NCBI GenBank assembly: GCA_002389785.1
Contig: DGQS01000082.1
Location: forward strand, 1-7,139
Source: Bacteroidetes bacterium UBA4408
GTDB taxonomy: Bacteria > Bacteroidota > Bacteroidia > UBA4408
DNA: 7,139 nucleotides
Direction: 5' to 3'
Shown here: positions 4,944-7,139 of the stretch, piece by piece
Position numbering within the stretch: position 1 is the stretch's first letter
How the letters are laid out: each line of letters starts with the position of its first letter
Program-made: the position numbers and the translations under genes
The notes under the pieces: model-generated
What the model was told of the DNA's origin: nothing
Seen by the model: the letters and a program-made list of their open reading frames with translations, nothing else
The model's database searches: none

Positions 4944-5155
4944 AGTTTATAAACTTCTTAATATGTTACTTTCATCATTATAAGGTTCAGTTTTTTTTAA
5001 CTGAATAAATTTTAAAATTGAATCTTTTTAGGTAAATGTTCTTCTTTTAGCTGTTGCAACTTACTTAATTCTCAATAGTTGAAGCACAAAAAAATAAACC
5101 GGATTAGTTTTTTTAAAAGTCTAAACATCAATTAAATAAAATTTTATTTTTTTTC
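4944..5155. other. A/T-rich intergenic stretch without a gene
   Basis: No coding frame or family match is visible. It contains one hairpin, TTCAGTT-tttttt-AACTGAA (4986-5005), with no T run after it, and homopolymer T tracts before the next promoter. A small RNA cannot be excluded but nothing supports one. Confidence 0.55.
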
Positions 5156-5185
5156 TTGTTACTTAAAATATTAAGTATACATTTG
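5156..5185 (+). promoter_or_regulatory. Promoter of the second Ala-rich lipoprotein gene
   Basis: TTG (5156-5158), a 19-base spacer and TACATTTG (5178-5185) fit the Bacteroidota -33/-7 layout. The leader ends in AACACAACAATG, almost the same as for Ala-rich gene 1, again without a Shine-Dalgarno sequence. Confidence 0.8.
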
Positions 5186-5219
5186 CAAAAAATTTTAAAA
5201 CAATCAATTTAACACAACA

Positions 5220-5447
5220 ATGAAAAAAGTATTATCATTAATTGCTATCGCTGGAATGTTTGCATTCGTAGCGTGTGGACCAAGTGCAGAAGAAAAAGCT
5301 AAAATGGAACAAGCTAAAGCTGACTCTATTGCTGCTGCTGAAGCTGCTAACGCTGAAATGGAAGCTGCTAAAGCTCAAGCTACTGCTGATTCAATGGCAG
5401 CTGCTGCAACTGCAGACACTACAAAGAAAGTGGAAGAGGCTAAGTAA
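5220..5447 (+). CDS. Ala-rich helical lipoprotein 2
   Basis: Codes for 75 residues, a shorter paralogue of the protein at 4542-4886. Signal peptide 1-18, lipid Cys19 ('FVAC'), then 'GPSAEE' exactly as in the paralogue. The mature part (57 residues) is Ala/Glu/Lys-rich and predicted to be a single helix. Asp-Ser-Ile-Ala-Ala at 35 and Asp-Ser-Met-Ala-Ala at 57 fall at the same residue numbers as in paralogue 1, 22 residues apart (two turns of an 11-residue repeat). It lacks the third motif and the long Lys/Gln tail and ends 'TTKKVEEAK'. It has its own promoter and a strong terminator. A role as a small abundant envelope lipoprotein is inferred from composition and promoter strength only. Confidence 0.85.
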   Translation: MKKVLSLIAIAGMFAFVACGPSAEEKAKMEQAKADSIAAAEAANAEMEAAKAQATADSMAAAATADTTKKVEEAK

Positions 5448-5466
5448 TATTTCTTTTTCCAAAAAG

Positions 5467-5500
5467 AAAAAAATCCTTTCGGTACCGAAAGGATTTTTTT
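5467..5500. terminator. Bidirectional terminator, perfect 34-bp palindrome
   Basis: Seven A's, TCCTTTCG, the centre GTAC, CGAAAGGA and seven T's form a perfect inverted repeat with a U run on both strands. It lies between the convergent Ala-rich lipoprotein 2 gene (stop at 5447) and the FeoB-associated gene (stop at 5507) and can end both transcripts. Confidence 0.93.
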
Positions 5501-5506
5501 TTGACC

Positions 5507-5683
5507 TTATTTTTCAGATTTAACCTTTTGTTCGAATTTGCTTGTATCAATTTTCGAAAAATCAATACTGCTGCATCCTGCACACTTATCTTCACAGCTT
5601 GAACCTCGGAAGCTCTTGCTTACCCTTCTAACCAGATATATAAATGATGTACTAAAGACTATTGCAATGAGAAGTTGTTCCAT
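5507..5683 (-). CDS. FeoB-associated Cys-rich membrane protein
   Basis: Codes for 58 residues from ATG at 5683. A longer frame from 5740 is rejected because the best -7 box lies inside it and the membrane segment starts right after the inner Met. Residues 3-19 (LLIAIVFSTSFIYLVRR) form one membrane helix with a following positive patch. Cys30, Cys34 and Cys37 ('CEDKCAGC') form the cluster typical of the small FeoB-associated Cys-rich family, which may bind metal beside the ferrous iron transporter. The tail is charged. No feoA or feoB is in the window, so the link to iron uptake comes from family resemblance only. It is convergent with Ala-rich gene 2 and divergent from the E1 gene. Confidence 0.75.
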   Translation of the reverse strand: MEQLLIAIVFSTSFIYLVRRVSKSFRGSSCEDKCAGCSSIDFSKIDTSKFEQKVKSEK

Positions 5684-5704
5684 TGTTTGCTTGTGTGAGT
5701 ACTG

Positions 5705-5712
5705 CAAAATTA
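5705..5712 (-). promoter_or_regulatory. -7 box of the FeoB-associated gene
   Basis: On the minus strand this reads TAATTTTG, a perfect TAnnTTTG box, 21 bases before ATG 5683, implying a leader of only about 15 bases. No clear TTTG is found at -33. Confidence 0.6.
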
Positions 5713-5722
5713 ATAATTTTAA

Positions 5723-5730
5723 TACTTTTG
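5723..5730 (+). promoter_or_regulatory. -7 box of the E1 alpha/beta gene
   Basis: TACTTTTG, perfect TAnnTTTG, 73 bases before the E1 start. The -33 position has only a CTG at 18 bases. It lies 10 bases from the opposite-strand -7 box at 5705-5712, so the two promoters overlap. Confidence 0.65.
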
Positions 5731-5803
5731 CACGAATCATTTTCGCTTTTATTTTTTAGCTTAATTCGCCCAATCCAACATTTACAATCCTCCCAATTAT
5801 ACT

Positions 5804-7139
5804 ATGAAATTTGATAGAAAAAAATACCGCGACGATTTATTGCTCAATCTATACAACGGTTTACTCGAACCACGCATGATTGAAGAAAAAATGCTACTCC
5901 TGCTTCGACAAGGTAAAATTTCAAAATGGTTTTCAGGAATTGGTCAGGAAGCTATATCAGTGGGCTTAACTCAAGCTTTGCATAACGATGAATACATTTT
6001 ACCGATGCATCGAAACCTGGGTGTTTTTACCGGTAGAAATATTCCTTTTGAAAAATTGTTTGCTCAGTTTCAAGGTAAATACAGCGGTTTTTCAAAAGGC
6101 CGTGAACGCTCTTTCCACTTTGGAACGAATCCGCACCACATCGTTGGGATGATTTCTCATCTTGGCCCTCAAATGGGAGTTGCCGATGGAATTGCACTCG
6201 CATCCCTATTGAAAAAGGAAAGCAAAATAACCGCAGTTTTTACCGGTGATGGCGGTGCCAGTGAAGGTGATTTTCACGAGTCGATAAATGTTGCGGCTGT
6301 GTGGAATTTACCGGTTTTGTTTGTGGTCGAAAATAATGGATATGGTTTATCAACCCCTTCCAATCAACAATTTAAATTCAAAAACTTTGTCGATAAAGCG
6401 CCCGGCTACGGCATTGATGCTGTTAAAATTGATGGTAATAATATCTTGGAAGTTTACGAAACAGTCAAAAAGATTGCCGAATCCATGCGCGAAAACCCTC
6501 GACCGGTATTGCTCGAATGCATTACTTTTCGAATGCGCGGACACGAAGAAGCTTCAGGTACTAAGTATGTACCCAAAGAACTTTTTGAAGAATGGGGAAA
6601 GAAAGACCCTCTCACTACTTATGAAAATTACTTGTTGAATGAAGCTGTTCTTACCGATGAATTAATTGCCGACTATCGCAAGGTTATTAAACAAAAAATC
6701 GACAGTGCGATTGATATTGCCTTTAATGAAAAACCAATAATACCAAATACTGCCGACGAAATACGCGACGTTTACGCTCCGGCAACTTTCAACGCAACCA
6801 AAGCAGGAATTACCAAAACCAATAAACGATTACTCGACGCCATCAGCGATGGTATGAAGCAATCGATGCAACGCTTCCCAAATTTAGTTTTAATGGGTCA
6901 AGACATTGCAGAATACGGAGGAGTATTTAAAGCCACAGAAGGCTTTCTTGAAGCTTTTGGAAGTGAACGTGTTCGCAATACTCCTTTGTGCGAATCAGCA
7001 ATTATTGGTACTGCTTTGGGTTTATCAATTAAGGGTTACAAAGCAATGGTTGAAATGCAGTTTGCCGATTTTGTTACTTGCGGCTTTAATCAGATAGTAA
7101 ACAACCTGGCAAAGACGCATTACCGCTGGGGACAAAATG
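5804..7139 (+). CDS. 2-oxo acid dehydrogenase E1, fused alpha and beta subunits (3' end outside window)
   Basis: 445 codons are open from ATG at 5804 to the edge. It is the thiamine-diphosphate-dependent E1 of a branched-chain 2-oxo acid (or pyruvate) dehydrogenase complex in the cytoplasm, which decarboxylates the 2-oxo acid and passes the acyl group to lipoyl-E2. The alpha part (about 1-325) has 'WFSGIGQEAISVGL', 'LPMHRNLGVFTGR' and the thiamine-diphosphate motif from G148-D149-G150 to N177-N178 ('VVENNGYGLSTP'). The beta part starts at about 336 ('ITKTNKRLLDAISDGM'), with 'MGQDIAEYGGVFKATEG' (364-380), Glu397 in 'CESAIIGTALG' (the cofactor-activating Glu of E1 beta) and 'EMQFADF'. Both parts lie in one uninterrupted frame, a fusion seen in Bacteroidota; the whole protein should be about 650-700 residues. 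Which 2-oxo acid is used cannot be decided from this fragment. G+C is visibly higher than in the left array, as expected for a core gene. Confidence 0.93.
   Translation, partial: MKFDRKKYRDDLLLNLYNGLLEPRMIEEKMLLLLRQGKISKWFSGIGQEAISVGLTQALHNDEYILPMHRNLGVFTGRNIPFEKLFAQFQGKYSGFSKGRERSFHFGTNPHHIVGMISHLGPQMGVADGIALASLLKKESKITAVFTGDGGASEGDFHESINVAAVWNLPVLFVVENNGYGLSTPSNQQFKFKNFVDKAPGYGIDAVKIDGNNILEVYETVKKIAESMRENPRPVLLECITFRMRGHEEASGTKYVPKELFEEWGKKDPLTTYENYLLNEAVLTDELIADYRKVIKQKIDSAIDIAFNEKPIIPNTADEIRDVYAPATFNATKAGITKTNKRLLDAISDGMKQSMQRFPNLVLMGQDIAEYGGVFKATEGFLEAFGSERVRNTPLCESAIIGTALGLSIKGYKAMVEMQFADFVTCGFNQIVNNLAKTHYRWGQN

Noticed and set aside
4986..5005. Hairpin TTCAGTT-N6-AACTGAA as a terminator or small RNA
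   Set aside because: No T run follows, the real terminator lies at 4911-4943, and a 7-bp A/T-rich stem is unremarkable.
5684..5740. Longer N-terminus for the FeoB-associated protein from ATG 5740
   Set aside because: It would place the best -7 box inside the gene and add residues absent from the family, whose members start just before the membrane helix.
5538..5759. Plus-strand open frame opposite the FeoB-associated gene
   Set aside because: It is antisense to a recognised small gene and crosses the divergent promoters.
6288..6638. Out-of-frame plus-strand frame, plus 6350-6544 (minus) and 6906-7097 (plus)
   Set aside because: All lie within the clear E1 alpha/beta reading frame, which holds the cofactor motifs.

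Overview
The window looks like a piece of chromosome from a low-GC member of the Bacteroidota, roughly one third G+C by eye. The evidence is perfect TAnnTTTG-type -7 promoter boxes, A/T-rich leaders without Shine-Dalgarno sequences, many small lipoproteins, a DUF5011-type Ig-like lipoprotein, a FeoB-associated Cys-rich membrane protein and a fused E1 alpha/beta 2-oxo acid dehydrogenase. No tRNA, rRNA, CRISPR array, transposase or integrase was seen.

Left part (1 to about 3380, all minus strand). This is a decaying tandem array built from one ancestral unit: a shared upstream element, then a lipoprotein gene with a carboxypeptidase-regulatory-like (transthyretin-fold) domain, then a secreted alpha/beta hydrolase of lipase type. 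The hydrolase is open and runs off the left edge. Two lipoprotein paralogues (LpA 1489-2127, LpB 2633-3268) are intact. Between them lie relics: a hydrolase 5' fragment behind LpB (2240-2626), and a lipoprotein 5' end fused to a more eroded hydrolase fragment (1320-1435 and 1138-1318). A three-base trace of a fourth lipoprotein start sits in the leader of the intact hydrolase. Both hydrolase relics stop at about the same codon (about 123-132) and abut the same upstream element. This suggests repeated tandem duplication of 'upstream element + lipoprotein + hydrolase 5' part'. LpA and LpB are about 96% identical in DNA from their upstream element to codon 122, then change abruptly to only distantly related C-terminal halves.

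Middle part (3381-5447). A stretch with no recognised gene is followed by a strong terminator, then a minus-strand Ig-like lipoprotein (3677-4372). Back to back with it are two plus-strand Ala-rich helical lipoproteins (4542-4886, 5220-5447). These are paralogues with Asp-Ser-x-Ala-Ala motifs in the same register, and each has its own good promoter.

Right part (5467-7139). A perfect 34-bp palindromic terminator separates the second Ala-rich gene from a convergent small FeoB-associated protein gene (minus). That gene's promoter is almost interlocked with that of the divergent E1 alpha/beta fusion gene (plus), which runs off the right edge.

The left array is the accessory and most unusual part. 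The right end is ordinary core metabolism.
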